A stretch of 64,000 nucleotides of DNA. Origin: Streptomyces violaceusniger Tu 4113. Its GTDB lineage: Bacteria; Actinomycetota; Actinomycetes; Streptomycetales; Streptomycetaceae. Below the pieces are notes generated by a model, which saw only the letters and a list, made by a program, of their open reading frames with translations, did no database searches and had not been told where the DNA came from. The stretch covers positions 744,001 to 808,000 of the forward strand of contig NC_015957.1 of NCBI RefSeq assembly GCF_000147815.2. Direction: 5' to 3'. Position numbers and translations under genes: made by a program. Below, piece by piece: positions 1-9,956 of this stretch (position 1 is its first letter; each line of letters begins with the position of its first letter).

Positions 1-403
1 TGAAAAGCGGCGTATCGTGGTCAACCACCCAGAACGGCATGGCGTGACTGAGATGGCGCTCCAGCCCCTTTTTCGCCGTATGCCGAGGCCCGTAGTCCGG
101 CATGGGCTCGGATGCGTATGCCTCGACGAAGCGCACACCGCCATCGTCGCAGAGCACACTGAGACCGCCGTCGGAATCCCTCTTCATGCGGCCGGAAAGG
201 ATCGGGAAGTTGCGCAATGTCCTGGTGAGGGAGGCGCGGAGCGCCTCGCCGTCGAGCGTCTCCCGATAGAAAAAGGCACGCGGTGTATAGATCGGACCGA
301 TGAGCATGTCGTAGACGCTCAGCCGTAGGCGGTCACCGCTCGCTTCTCCGGCGCGCACGGTGAACGTTCGCTTGGCGCCGCTCTCGGTGGCGGATGCCGT
401 CAT
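1..403 (-). CDS. BAHD-type (PF02458-like) acyltransferase, N-terminal part, runs off the left edge
   Basis: Reading leftward from the ATG at 403 there is an open frame of 134 codons with no stop before the window edge. The product starts MTASATESGAKRTF and shows the layout of the BAHD/transferase family N-terminal half: a short entry strand (LIGPIYTPRAFFY), then the helix SLTRTLRNFPILSGR and the strand pair containing CDDGGVRFVEA. The catalytic HxxxD motif would lie to the left of the window and is not seen. A purine-rich GAAAGAG precedes the start. Members of the family transfer acyl groups from acyl-CoA to alcohols or amines; they are well known in plants and fungi and sparse in bacteria. 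The substrate cannot be guessed. The family assignment rests on pattern recognition of this half only. Confidence 0.6.
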   Translation of the reverse strand, partial: MTASATESGAKRTFTVRAGEASGDRLRLSVYDMLIGPIYTPRAFFYRETLDGEALRASLTRTLRNFPILSGRMKRDSDGGLSVLCDDGGVRFVEAYASEPMPDYGPRHTAKKGLERHLSHAMPFWVVDHDTPLF

Positions 404-558
404 ACTCACACGCTCTTTCGTCGGGACCGAACACGCTGTCGCGTCGACGCGTCGACCCTAACGCCCCGGTCGCGAGCGGCCTCATGCACCGGAGCCGGGT
501 TTAGGGAAATTCCGCACCTTCCGTTCGGCCTCGATCTTTCTCGGCGGTCGTGGCCGTG

Positions 559-727
559 TTAGGCCCTGCCGTCAAAGGGGGCGCCCTGCTCCCGACGCCT
601 GGCACGGCCGCTCGCCGCGTTGTCGCATCACCCGAGTACGCCCAGTACGGGGGCGACGCTCCGCCTTGCGATCGACCGCACCAGCCGCCGCTCGCGGCCG
701 GGCGCCCCCTTTGACGACAGACCCTAA
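559..727. mobile_element. 169-bp MITE-like palindromic element abutting a gene end
   Basis: Two 28-bp arms, 559-586 and 700-727, are inverted copies with 3 mismatches; both contain GTCAAAGGGGGCGCCC. The sequence between them is also imperfectly self-complementary (GCCTGGCACGGCCG near 598 against the complement of the stretch near 685), with a central hairpin around CCCGAGTAC-GCC-CAGTACGGGG, so the whole unit can fold as one cruciform. There is no transposase inside. The right arm contains the TAG stop codon of the neighbouring methyltransferase gene. Length, terminal inverted repeats and lack of coding capacity fit a non-autonomous MITE. No clear target-site duplication was identified. Confidence 0.6.
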
Positions 728-1905
728 GCCGGGTGCCCCAGGAGCATCGTGGGGGAGCCCTTCGAGCGCGTCAGCACGATGGTGCAGGCGTTCCCGCCCT
801 CGAGCCGGAGCTTCTTGCGGAGCTGCTCCGGCTCGACCGCCGAACCGCGCTTCTTGATGGTCGCGATGCCGACCTCCCGCTCCCGCAGCAGCGCCTTGAG
901 CCTCTTCAGGTTGAACGGCAGCACATCCGTGATCTCGTACGCGGTGGCGAACGGCGTCGGGCGCAGCTCGTCCGTCGTGATGTAGGCGATCGTCGGGTCG
1001 ATCAGCCGGCCGCCGACGCGGGCCGCGACATCGGCGACGAGATGGGCGCGGATGACGGCCCCGTCCGGCTCGTAGAGCCAGCGGCCGACCGGGCCGGGCT
1101 CGGGGGCGGGGAGGTGCGGGGTGCCGATGAGGGAGTGGGCGCTCGGCAGAAGGGTGGCGCGGCGCAGCCCGGGGCGGGCGGTGCCGAACCACAGGACGGC
1201 CTCCTTCACCTGGCCGTGGTCCGAGATCCACTCGGCCTCCGCGTCCTCGGGGACCGCCTCGTGCGGCACGCCGGGGGCGATCTTGAGGGCGGCGCGCGGG
1301 GTGGTGCGGGCGGCCTCGATGGCCCAGGAGAGGGGCGGGGAGTACGCCTCGGGGTCGAAGACGCGGCCCCGGCCGCCGCGCCGGGCCGGGTCGACGAAGA
1401 CCGCGTCGAAGGGCCGGGTGTCGATGTCGGTGACATCGGCGCAGCGGATCTCGATGAGCTCGGCCAGGCCGAGCGCCTGGGCGTTGGCGCGGGCGACGGC
1501 GCAGGTCAGCGGGTCGCGATCGACGGCGAGTACGGAGATCCCGGTACGGGCGAGCGCGATCGCGTCGCCGCCGATGCCGCAGCACAGATCGGCCATGCGG
1601 CGGACGCCGAACTCCGCGAAGCGGGCGGCGCGGTACGCCGCGACGGAGGTGCGGGTGGACTGCTCGACGCCGTTCGGCGTGAAGTACATGCGGTGCGCGT
1701 CCTCGGGGCCGAATTTGGCCACCGCCCGCTGCCGCAGCGTGGCCTGGGTCAGGGCCGCCGAGACCAGCGCCGGGGGGTGGTCCCGGCGCAGCCGCGTCGC
1801 GGTGGCGAGCTCCTTCGCCGGGTCGTAGTCGCGGAGCCCGGAGAGCAGCGCCTGCCCCTCGTCGCCGAGCAGTGAGTCGAAGGCGTCAACGTCCACATGG
1901 CCCAT
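724..1905 (-). CDS. Class I SAM-dependent methyltransferase with THUMP-like C-terminal domain
   Basis: A 393-residue cytoplasmic protein. The Rossmann methyltransferase core is near residues 95-190: ADLCCGIGGDAIALA is the SAM-binding motif I, VLAVDRDP the acidic motif II, and FDAVFVDPARRGGRGR the motif IV region. The C-terminal ~90 residues, including PFNLKRLKALLREREVG, resemble the THUMP-like domain found fused to such enzymes. The substrate is unknown; tRNA or rRNA is a reasonable guess from the domain pairing. The start ATG at 1905 has GGGAG upstream. The final codon and the TAG stop lie at the border of the MITE-like element, so the end of the gene may have been reshaped by the insertion. 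Confidence 0.8.
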   Translation of the reverse strand: MGHVDVDAFDSLLGDEGQALLSGLRDYDPAKELATATRLRRDHPPALVSAALTQATLRQRAVAKFGPEDAHRMYFTPNGVEQSTRTSVAAYRAARFAEFGVRRMADLCCGIGGDAIALARTGISVLAVDRDPLTCAVARANAQALGLAELIEIRCADVTDIDTRPFDAVFVDPARRGGRGRVFDPEAYSPPLSWAIEAARTTPRAALKIAPGVPHEAVPEDAEAEWISDHGQVKEAVLWFGTARPGLRRATLLPSAHSLIGTPHLPAPEPGPVGRWLYEPDGAVIRAHLVADVAARVGGRLIDPTIAYITTDELRPTPFATAYEITDVLPFNLKRLKALLREREVGIATIKKRGSAVEPEQLRKKLRLEGGNACTIVLTRSKGSPTMLLGHPA

Positions 1906-1982
1906 TCTCCCCGCTCCCGCGAGCGCATTCGCCCGCGTACGGCGCGCAGATGCGCGCCTCTGGACCGAAGATCACTTATGTG

Positions 1983-3053
1983 ATGATGATCAAGACTGGA
2001 TTTCCTCGCTGTCTGGTTCTCGTCGGCGCGGCAGCCGTGCTCACGGCCTGCGGATCCCTCGGCGCCGCCACCGAGCCGCACACCGGCTCCCGTCATGGTG
2101 CTCCCATGCCGCCGGCCTCCCTCGCCTCCCGGCTGGACGACCCGCCGTCGTCCTCGCAGCCGCCGTCCGGACGGGAGCCGGAGCGGCGGCCACCGGCGTT
2201 GTCCGGGCCGGTGTACGAGGGGTACGAGGGCGAGGCCCGGGACGGCGCGTTCCCGGACGGGCCGTCGGGCTCCGGTGACGCCTCGGCGTCCGCCTCCCCG
2301 CCGGCCGCGGGGCCGTCCGGCACGGGCTCCGCACTGCCGCACTCGGCCCCGATGGGCGCCTCCGACGCCTACCGCCGCTGGGGGCTGGACCGGCCGCTGG
2401 AGCGGCCTCCGGCCCCGCCCGCCGTCAAGCCCGCGCTCGGGCGGTCGGGGCCGCAGCAGTGGGGGCTGCCGCCGATCGTGCGGCAGGTGCCGACCGACCA
2501 GCGGGTGGTCTTCGTGACGATCGACGACGGGATCGAGAAGGATCCGCGCTTCGTGGAGCAGGCTCGCGAGCTCGGGCTGCCGTTCACCGGGTTCCTTACC
2601 GACAACGTGATCGGGGACCACTACGACTACTTCGACCGGCTACGCCGGCTCGGCAACCCCATGGAGAACCACACCCTCACCCATCCCAGCCTGGCCGGTA
2701 TGGCCTATGACGACCAGGTGCGGGAGATCTGCGGCCAGCGGGACAACCTGTGGGACCACTTCGGTCAAGCCCCGCGCCTCTTCCGTCCCCCTTTCGGGGA
2801 GTACGACGAGACGACGCTGCGGGCGGCGGGCTTCTGCGGGGCGCGGACGGTGGTGCTGTGGCGCGCCGAGATGGAGACCCACGGGCTGGCCTACCGCTCC
2901 GGCGACCATCTGCTGCCGGGGGACATCATCCTCGCGCACTTCCGGGGGCCGGAGCAGTTGGAGGGGCAGTCGATGACCGACTGGATCACAGGGCTGGTGC
3001 GGGCGATCCAGGCCCAGGGGTTCACGATCGGGCGGCTGGAGGACTATGTGTGA
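1983..3053 (+). CDS. Polysaccharide deacetylase (NodB family) lipoprotein
   Basis: The product is 356 residues. The start chosen (ATG 1983, ATG 1986 equally possible) puts a lipoprotein signal at the N-terminus: hydrophobic core CLVLVGAAAVLTAC with the lipobox Cys. An upstream in-frame start at 1872 would overlap the divergent methyltransferase start and bury the signal. After a ~130-residue Pro/Ser/Gly-rich linker comes the NodB domain: VTIDDG (metal Asp pair), ENHTLTHP (H-x3-H metal ligands), RPPFGEYD, and GDIILAHF carrying the C-terminal His. It is therefore predicted to de-N-acetylate or de-O-acetylate an extracellular or cell-wall glycan from the outer membrane face. The phenotype and exact glycan are not predictable. 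Confidence 0.85.
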   Translation: MMIKTGFPRCLVLVGAAAVLTACGSLGAATEPHTGSRHGAPMPPASLASRLDDPPSSSQPPSGREPERRPPALSGPVYEGYEGEARDGAFPDGPSGSGDASASASPPAAGPSGTGSALPHSAPMGASDAYRRWGLDRPLERPPAPPAVKPALGRSGPQQWGLPPIVRQVPTDQRVVFVTIDDGIEKDPRFVEQARELGLPFTGFLTDNVIGDHYDYFDRLRRLGNPMENHTLTHPSLAGMAYDDQVREICGQRDNLWDHFGQAPRLFRPPFGEYDETTLRAAGFCGARTVVLWRAEMETHGLAYRSGDHLLPGDIILAHFRGPEQLEGQSMTDWITGLVRAIQAQGFTIGRLEDYV

Positions 3054-3191
3054 CGGCGCCTGCGGGGAGGGGCTGCGAAGACGGCCTGGGGCTCTGGAGC
3101 GGGGCGGGGCCGCGCGGAGTGCCCGCGGCCCCGGAGCGTGGCGGCCGTAAGGCGGTGATGAGGTGGCGAGCGGGGGCCGACACCACGTCGC

Positions 3192-3218
3192 TTGGCACTC
3201 TAGTTGACTGAGTGCTAA
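3192..3218. promoter_or_regulatory. CIRCE operator 1 (HrcA) overlapping the groES promoter
   Basis: TTGGCACTC-N9-GAGTGCTAA matches the CIRCE consensus TTAGCACTC-N9-GAGTGCTAA with one mismatch. Its 9-bp spacer contains TTGACT (3204-3209), a good -35; TAATGT at 3227-3232 lies 17 bp further on and would serve as -10. Binding of HrcA here would block RNA polymerase, giving heat-shock induction of groES-groEL1. Confidence 0.93.
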
Positions 3219-3237
3219 CCGCGTCATAATGTCGAGG

Positions 3238-3264
3238 CTGGCACTCGGGACCGATGAGTGCCAG
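3238..3264. promoter_or_regulatory. CIRCE operator 2 (HrcA) in the groES leader
   Basis: CTGGCACTC-N9-GAGTGCCAG is a second CIRCE, perfectly self-complementary in its arms and lying just downstream of the predicted transcription start. Tandem CIRCE copies at groES are typical of actinobacteria. Confidence 0.9.
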
Positions 3265-3366
3265 GGATACAGCGACGGGCAGGTCCGGCACCCGCGACGA
3301 CGGATTTACCTGGTCGCCACCTCAGACAGTTAACCCCGTGAGATCTCCGAAGGGGGAGGTCGGATC

Positions 3367-3675
3367 GTGACGACCACCAGCTCCAAGGTTGCCATCAAGC
3401 CGCTCGAGGACCGCATTGTGGTCCAGCCGCTCGACGCCGAGCAGACCACGGCCTCAGGCCTGGTCATTCCGGACACCGCCAAGGAAAAGCCCCAGGAGGG
3501 CGTCGTCCTGGCCGTGGGCCCGGGCCGCTTCGAGGACGGCAAGCGCCTTCCGCTCGACGTCTCCGTCGGTGACGTCGTGCTCTACAGCAAGTACGGCGGC
3601 ACCGAGGTGAAGTACAGCGGCGAGGAGTACCTCGTCCTCTCGGCTCGCGACGTCCTCGCGATCGTCGAGAAGTAA
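3367..3675 (+). CDS. groES: Co-chaperonin GroES (Hsp10)
   Basis: The product is 102 residues, the usual GroES length, starting at GTG 3367 after GGGGGAGG. It begins with [14 protein letters not shown], carries the mobile-loop region [17 protein letters not shown] that contacts GroEL, and ends with [15 protein letters not shown]. The heptameric lid closes the GroEL folding chamber in the cytoplasm. It lies 91 bp upstream of groEL1 in the same operon, and both are controlled by the two CIRCE sites in front. Confidence 0.97.
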   Translation: MTTTSSKVAIKPLEDRIVVQPLDAEQTTASGLVIPDTAKEKPQEGVVLAVGPGRFEDGKRLPLDVSVGDVVLYSKYGGTEVKYSGEEYLVLSARDVLAIVEK

Positions 3676-3697
3676 TCACCGAAGTTTTGCCTATGAG

Positions 3698-5392
<1,695 letters not shown>

Positions 5393-5425
5393 CGCACTTG
5401 CGTTTGCGCGTCGCTCTGCTGTGCC

Positions 5426-5459
5426 GAAGGCGCGGCCGCCCTGGGGCGGCCGCGCCTTC
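5426..5459. terminator. Strong terminator after groEL1
   Basis: A perfect 16-bp stem, GAAGGCGCGGCCGCCC (5426-5441) against 5444-5459, with only 2 unpaired bases in the loop. It lies 34 bp past the groEL1 stop. Confidence 0.85.
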
Positions 5460-5570
5460 GCTGTTCGTTCCGCGGCGGGTGCGCGGTCGGTTGTGTGGTG
5501 GGTGGCGGGGGCGGGGCCTCCGGTGCGGCGTCCTGGACCGCATATTTACGGCCTGCCCGCCGGAGTGAAT

Positions 5571-5650
5571 TCAGCCCCTCCGGCGTTTGAGGAGCGGAGC
5601 CCCGGCGGGGTGAGGGGGCGGAGCCCCCTCTTTCGGGAAGGGGCGGGGTG
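5571..5650. repeat. Streptomyces-type intergenic repeat (CAGCCCCTCCGGCGTTTGAGGAG family)
   Basis: The stretch TCAGCCCCTCCGGCGTTTGA followed by GGAGCGGAGCCCCGGCGGGG and GGGGGCGGAGCCCC is a motif I recognise as a short, highly repeated intergenic sequence in many Streptomyces genomes. It is G-rich with internal hairpin potential and has no coding content. The rest of the 5460-5751 gap shows nothing else. Confidence 0.55.
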
Positions 5651-5751
5651 GGGGCTGTCCGCCGGAGGCGCCCACGGTCCGCACTCGCCGGTGGCCCCGG
5701 GCGCCTGTTCGTCTCGTGTTCGGCCCGGGGGCGCGGGTAATCCCGGGAGGG

Positions 5752-6525
5752 TCATGCCTTGGCCGGGGGGCGGCCGACCTTGGAGGAGAGGGTGGAGATG
5801 GCCGAGCGTGGGGCCAGTTTGGCCAGGCTTGTCATCGCCTTGTAGCGCGGGTCCGGGATGGACAGCGACTTGCCTCGGGCGAAGTCCTTCAGGGCCGCCG
5901 TGACCAGTCGGTCCGCGTCCAGCCACATCCAGCTCGGCACACTCTCCCGCCTGATTCCCGCTCGCGCGTGGAACTCCGTACGGACGAACCCCGGGCACAG
6001 CGCCATCAGCCGTACGCCCGCGCTCGCCAGGTCCTTCGCCGCGCCCTGTGTGAACTGCACGACCCACGCCTTGCTCGCCCCGTAGGTGCCGCGCGGGAAG
6101 AAGGCCGCGATCGAGGCCACGTTGATCACTCCGCCGCGGCCGCGGCTGCGCATCGTTTCGGCGCCCGCGCTGGTCAGCCGCAGCACCGCCTCGCAATGCA
6201 GCTTCAGCATCCGCAGCTCATCGGTGATCGGCACCTCCAGATAGCGGTCGCGGTTACCGAAACCGGCGTTGTTGACGAGCAGATCGACCGGGTGGGTGCG
6301 GTCCCGGAGCCGGTCCTCGACCGCAGCGATTCCGTCATCCTCGGACAGATCCGCCACCAGCACGTCGGCCTCCACGCCGTGCCGGTCGTGCAGATCCGCC
6401 GCCTGCTCCCGCAGCCGCTTCTCGTCGCGTGCGACGAGCACCAGATTGTGCCCGTCGGCGGCGAGCCGGCCCGCGAAGGCGGCCCCGATGCCCGCGGTGG
6501 TTCCGGTAATCAATGCAGTCGTCAT
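5752..6525 (-). CDS. Short-chain dehydrogenase/reductase (SDR)
   Basis: The product is 257 residues with a classical SDR layout: cofactor motif TGTTAGIG near residue 8, [17 protein letters not shown], and the catalytic YGASK near residue 155. It is an NAD(P)-dependent oxidoreductase of unknown substrate; the sequence resembles the DltE/YqjQ-like group that acts on lipophilic ketones or alcohols. The start at 6525 has no Shine-Dalgarno sequence, but TAACGT ends 6 nt upstream of the ATG, so the mRNA may be leaderless. Confidence 0.8.
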   Translation of the reverse strand: MTTALITGTTAGIGAAFAGRLAADGHNLVLVARDEKRLREQAADLHDRHGVEADVLVADLSEDDGIAAVEDRLRDRTHPVDLLVNNAGFGNRDRYLEVPITDELRMLKLHCEAVLRLTSAGAETMRSRGRGGVINVASIAAFFPRGTYGASKAWVVQFTQGAAKDLASAGVRLMALCPGFVRTEFHARAGIRRESVPSWMWLDADRLVTAALKDFARGKSLSIPDPRYKAMTSLAKLAPRSAISTLSSKVGRPPAKA

Positions 6526-6608
6526 ACGCGCACGTTATCGGCCGCGGCAGGCCCCGGCGGACCGCCGAGCGGGACCGTGAGCGATCTGGGCCGGAATGAA
6601 CACTTCCG

Positions 6609-7277
6609 TCAGCGGGACCGGTACTTGAGGGCGGCCTCCCGCGCCTCCGGATGCAGTGCGTCGCCCGCCACCAGCACCCTCGGCAGCAGCTCCCGCTCCG
6701 TGGTCTCGGCGCGGAAGAGGAAGGCGACCGTCACCTCGTGGTCGGGCCGGTGCACGATCTCGACGGGGTCACCCGAGCGGATCTCGCCGGGTTCGAGCAC
6801 TCGCAGATACGCCCCGGGGACGGCGGCCTGGGTGAACCGCTTGACCCATCCCCGCTCGCCCAGCCACCCCGCGAACGTACGGCAGGGGATGCGCGGTGAC
6901 GTCACCTCCAGCAGCAGCTCGCTCCCCACCCGCCAGCGCTCGCCGATGAGGGCGCCGCTGACGTCGATGCCGCTGGTGGTGAGGTTCTCGCCGAAGACGC
7001 CGTTGGCCAGCTCGCGGCCCAGCTCCTGTTGCCAGACGTCGAGGTCCTCCCGGGCGTAGGCGTAGACGGCCTGGTCGTCGCCGCCGTGGTGGCGGGTGTC
7101 GCAGACCGTGTCACCGGACAGACCGCCGGCGCCCTGGCCCTTCGGCCCCGGGGCCGCGACCCGTACCGGGCGCTCGACGGGCCGCTTGTCGATACCGGTG
7201 CCGGTGGGCCAGTCGGTGTAATCGGTCGGCGTCGCGCGGCCCAGATTCACCGTGAGAACGGCTGGAGTTTGCAGCAT
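6609..7277 (-). CDS. MOSC domain protein (YiiM-like)
   Basis: The product is 222 residues from ATG 7277; an in-frame GTG lies 9 bp upstream. The MOSC (molybdenum cofactor sulfurase C-terminal) fold is seen in GDTVCDTRHHGGDDQAVYAY, FGENLTTSGIDV, IGERWRVGSELLLEVT and RIPCRTFAGWLGE, the last carrying the conserved Cys of the family. YiiM-type MOSC proteins bind Moco and reduce N-hydroxylated compounds; this is the likely class of function. TACGGT lies 7 nt upstream of the ATG with no SD, again compatible with a leaderless transcript. The gene is divergent from the LysR-type regulator, 69 bp apart. Confidence 0.82.
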   Translation of the reverse strand: MLQTPAVLTVNLGRATPTDYTDWPTGTGIDKRPVERPVRVAAPGPKGQGAGGLSGDTVCDTRHHGGDDQAVYAYAREDLDVWQQELGRELANGVFGENLTTSGIDVSGALIGERWRVGSELLLEVTSPRIPCRTFAGWLGERGWVKRFTQAAVPGAYLRVLEPGEIRSGDPVEIVHRPDHEVTVAFLFRAETTERELLPRVLVAGDALHPEAREAALKYRSR

Positions 7278-7346
7278 GACCCGCACCGTAGGGCAGTGCG
7301 GTCAAAGCGTCGACGTAATATCCCGACCCATCCCCAAGGGCCGCTT

Positions 7347-8261
7347 ATGCTCGGAGGCATGATCGAGGCCCGCCATCTCAGGGTGCTGCGCGCGGTGGCC
7401 GCCACCGGTTCCTTCTCCGCCGCCGCCCGTGAGCTGGGCTGCACCCAGCCCGCCGTCAGCCAGCAGATGAAGGCCCTGGAGGGCGCCGCGGGCACTCCGT
7501 TGCTGATCCGCAGCGGGCGGGAGATGCGGCTGACCGAGGCGGGCCGGGCGCTGGTGCGGCATGCCACCGGGATCCTGGCCGGGCTGACCGCCGCCGAGGA
7601 GGAGGTCGCGGCGATCGCCGGGCTGCGGGCGGGCCGGGTGCGGCTGGTGTCCTTCCCCAGCGGCAGCTCGACCCTGGTGCCCATGGCGCTCGCCGAGATG
7701 CGCGCGGCGCATCCGGGGACCCGGGTCTCGCTGGTGGAGGCCGAGCCGCCGGGCTCGGTGGAGATGCTGCGCTCGGGCGACTGCGAGATCGCGCTGGCCT
7801 TCCGGTATCCGCAGATGAGCGAGGAGGCTTCGGGTGAGTGGGACGATCTGGTCCTGCGGCCGCTGCTGAACGACCGGCTGGTGGGCGTGGTGCCGGAGGG
7901 GCACAAGCTCGCGGGCGCCGGGGCGGTGGGGATCGCCGAGCTGGCCGGGGAGCCGTGGATCGCGGGCTGTCCGCGCTGCCGGGGCCATCTGGTGGAGGTG
8001 TGCGAATCCGAGGGGTTCACGCCGCGGATCGACTTCGCGACGGACGACTATCCGACGGTCATCGGCCTGGTCGGGGCCGGGCTGGGGGTCGCGGTGCTGC
8101 CCGAGCTGGCGCTGGAGTCCGTACGGGCCAAGGGTGCCACGACGCTGGAGGTCGAACCTGCGGTGCGCCGGGAAGTGGTGGCGCTGACCCTGCCCGACCT
8201 CGCCCGCGTCCCGGCGGTGGCGGCGACGCTGGACCGGCTGGAGCAGGCGGCCCGCAGATGA
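7347..8261 (+). CDS. LysR-family transcriptional regulator
   Basis: About 304 residues, the usual LysR length. The N-terminal winged HTH is RHLRVLRAVAATGSFSAAAR followed by CTQPAVSQQMKALE, and the C-terminal half is the periplasmic-binding-protein-like effector domain. ATG 7347 is preferred because AAGGG lies 6 nt upstream; ATG 7359 (MIEARHLRVL) is the more family-like N-terminus, but its GGAGG is only 1 nt away. It is divergent from the MOSC gene, which LysR proteins often control. The effector is unknown. Confidence 0.85.
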   Translation: MLGGMIEARHLRVLRAVAATGSFSAAARELGCTQPAVSQQMKALEGAAGTPLLIRSGREMRLTEAGRALVRHATGILAGLTAAEEEVAAIAGLRAGRVRLVSFPSGSSTLVPMALAEMRAAHPGTRVSLVEAEPPGSVEMLRSGDCEIALAFRYPQMSEEASGEWDDLVLRPLLNDRLVGVVPEGHKLAGAGAVGIAELAGEPWIAGCPRCRGHLVEVCESEGFTPRIDFATDDYPTVIGLVGAGLGVAVLPELALESVRAKGATTLEVEPAVRREVVALTLPDLARVPAVAATLDRLEQAARR

Positions 8262-8331
8262 GCGCCGGGCACTCGCGCACCGGGTGGTGGCAGAAGGAAC
8301 GTTTCTTCGATTGGCTGCGACCGGGCTCCGA

Positions 8332-8646
8332 TCAGGATCCGGGGGCCCCGGTGCCGGCGACCGCTCGGTGGCGTGCCCGCCCCATGAGCTCCTCGCGCTC
8401 GTCCTCGGTCAGTCCGCCCCACACTCCGTAAGGCTCGCGTACGGCGAGGGCGTGCGCGGCGCACTGCGCTCGTACCGGGCAGCGCATGCACACCTCTTTC
8501 GCCGACATCTCGCGTGCGCTGCGGGCAGCGCCGCGCTCCCCCTCCGGGTGGAAGAAGAGCGAGCTGTCGACCCCGCGACACGCGGCCAGGAGCTGCCAGT
8601 CCCACAGGTCGGCATTCGGGCCGGGAAGACGGGAGAAATCTGCCAT
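8332..8646 (-). CDS. whiD: WhiB-family iron-sulfur regulator WhiD
   Basis: The product is 104 residues from ATG 8646, preceded by GGAGATAAGG. An upstream start exists but would add a tail not seen in the family. The four cluster-binding cysteines are C23, C53, C56 and C62, followed by the GVWGGLTEDERE turn and a basic C-terminus (MGRARHRAV). This matches WhiD, which binds a [4Fe-4S] cluster and is required for late sporulation; Wbl proteins act with the sigma-HrdB sigma4 region. Identity is supported by position, immediately divergent from bldM. No internal oddity. Confidence 0.92.
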   Translation of the reverse strand: MADFSRLPGPNADLWDWQLLAACRGVDSSLFFHPEGERGAARSAREMSAKEVCMRCPVRAQCAAHALAVREPYGVWGGLTEDEREELMGRARHRAVAGTGAPGS

Positions 8647-8695
8647 TGCCTTATCTCCTCGATGCGATCGGCTGCGGACGCTGCGTCCTGGGTCG

Positions 8696-8710
8696 TACAC
8701 CTACGGTGTA
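8696..8710. promoter_or_regulatory. Perfect palindrome in the whiD leader
   Basis: TACACC-TAC-GGTGTA is a 6+3+6 perfect inverted repeat 50-64 bp upstream of the whiD start codon. Placement fits an operator or a small RNA hairpin. The cognate protein is unknown. Confidence 0.35.
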
Positions 8711-8903
8711 AGTAGATGTAAATATGACTCATTGCGAATCTAGCCACACAGACCGGCAAATTGGAAGCAAGGTCGCCAAATGCCACCGAAGGGACTGCCT
8801 CGGGGGCTGCCCTATGGGGGAGACGCGAAGGGCGCGACCTGTGCGACGAAGCTGCTCCGTGTCCGCGCCCTCACGTAGAGTGTCGAAGGTGGCCGCCGAA
8901 CCC

Positions 8904-8931
8904 CGTAACTCTTTCGGGTGACCGTCGTTGA
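8904..8931 (+). promoter_or_regulatory. sigma-BldN-type promoter of bldM (bldMp1)
   Basis: CGTAAC at 8904-8909 and CGTTGA at 8926-8931 are separated by exactly 16 bp, matching the -35/-10 pair recognised by sigma-BldN as I know it from bldMp1. It lies about 120 bp upstream of the bldM start. The remaining 8647-9054 interval is the shared whiD-bldM control region and is unusually AT-rich around 8700-8770. Confidence 0.85.
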
Positions 8932-9054
8932 GAGTGCGGAGGCGGTTGATGAGTGAAGCTCTCGGACAGATATCCGGGGCTGTCAATCGCTCAGGTGACG
9001 ATATGTACCAGCCTGGAGGCTCAAGGTGACGCGCATCAGCTGCGGAGGACGGCC

Positions 9055-9666
9055 ATGACATCCGTCCTCGTCTGCGACGACTCCCCGCTTGCCCGAGAGG
9101 CGCTGCGCCGTGCGGTGGCGACCGTGCCCGGCGTCGAGCGTGTGACGACGGCGGCCAACGGCGAGGAAGTCCTCCGCCGCTGGGGCGCCGACCGCTCGGA
9201 TCTGATTCTGATGGACGTACGGATGCCCGGTCTCGGCGGGGTCGAGACCGTGCGGCGGCTGCTCTCCGCCGACCCGGGCGCCCGGATCATCATGCTCACG
9301 GTCGCCGAGGACCTCGACGGCGTCGCGCTGGCCGTGGCCGCCGGCGCCCGTGGCTATCTGCACAAGGACGCCTCGCGCGCCGAGCTGCGCGCCACCGTGA
9401 CACAGGCGCTCGCCGACCCCACCTGGCGGCTGGCCCCGCGCCGGTTGCGCTCGGCCGAGATGGGCGCCGCGCCCACCCTCACCGCGCGGGAGATCCAGGT
9501 GCTCGAGGGCATGAGCCACGGCCGCTCCAATGCGGAGATCGGCCGTGAGCTGTTCCTGTCCGAGGACACGGTCAAGACGCATGCACGCCGGCTGTTCAAG
9601 AAGCTCGGCGCGTCCGACCGGGCCCATGCGGTGGCCCTCGGGTTCCGCTGGGGTCTGGTCCGCTGA
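9055..9666 (+). CDS. bldM: Developmental response regulator BldM
   Basis: The product is 203 residues from ATG 9055, preceded by GCGGAGGAC. The N-terminal receiver domain holds CDDSPL (acidic pocket), LILMDVRMPG with D54 and the HKD lysine. The C-terminal LuxR-type HTH reads LTAREIQVLEGMSHGRSNAE. BldM is an orphan, atypical response regulator that controls early aerial-growth genes as a homodimer and later sporulation genes with WhiI. It is transcribed from the sigma-BldN promoter at 8904-8931 and followed by a strong hairpin. Confidence 0.95.
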   Translation: MTSVLVCDDSPLAREALRRAVATVPGVERVTTAANGEEVLRRWGADRSDLILMDVRMPGLGGVETVRRLLSADPGARIIMLTVAEDLDGVALAVAAGARGYLHKDASRAELRATVTQALADPTWRLAPRRLRSAEMGAAPTLTAREIQVLEGMSHGRSNAEIGRELFLSEDTVKTHARRLFKKLGASDRAHAVALGFRWGLVR

Positions 9667-9713
9667 CTCGGCCACGACCGTTCTGACGTGCTGCGCAGCG
9701 GGGGCGCTACGGT

Positions 9714-9739
9714 CCCCGCCCGCCGGGCGGCGGGCGGGG
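9714..9739 (+). terminator. Terminator after bldM
   Basis: An 11-bp perfect stem, CCCCGCCCGCC and GGCGGGCGGGG, with the loop GGGC, 47 bp past the bldM stop. Confidence 0.75.
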
Positions 9740-9956
9740 CGAGAGCGTGCGCGGCGGGCCCTGTCGCGGTGGCCTGTACCAGTTCCCCGCGCTATGCCGC
9801 ATCCTTGAAGGTGTGGAGTTCCTCGGGGACGAGTCGGTCGGGCGTGAGGGGAGAGCGCAGGACGTGACGACAGCCGGCGCACCTGCTCATAACGCTTCAG
9901 CGCACAACTACGGACGCGGTGCCACAGAGCCACCGGGCCCGAGGCACCATGGATGG

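Noticed and set aside
443..456. 14-bp perfect palindrome GTCGACGCGTCGAC upstream of the BAHD-like gene
   Set aside because: It is made of overlapping SalI/MluI-type GC palindromes common by chance at this base composition; no second copy was found to support an operator.
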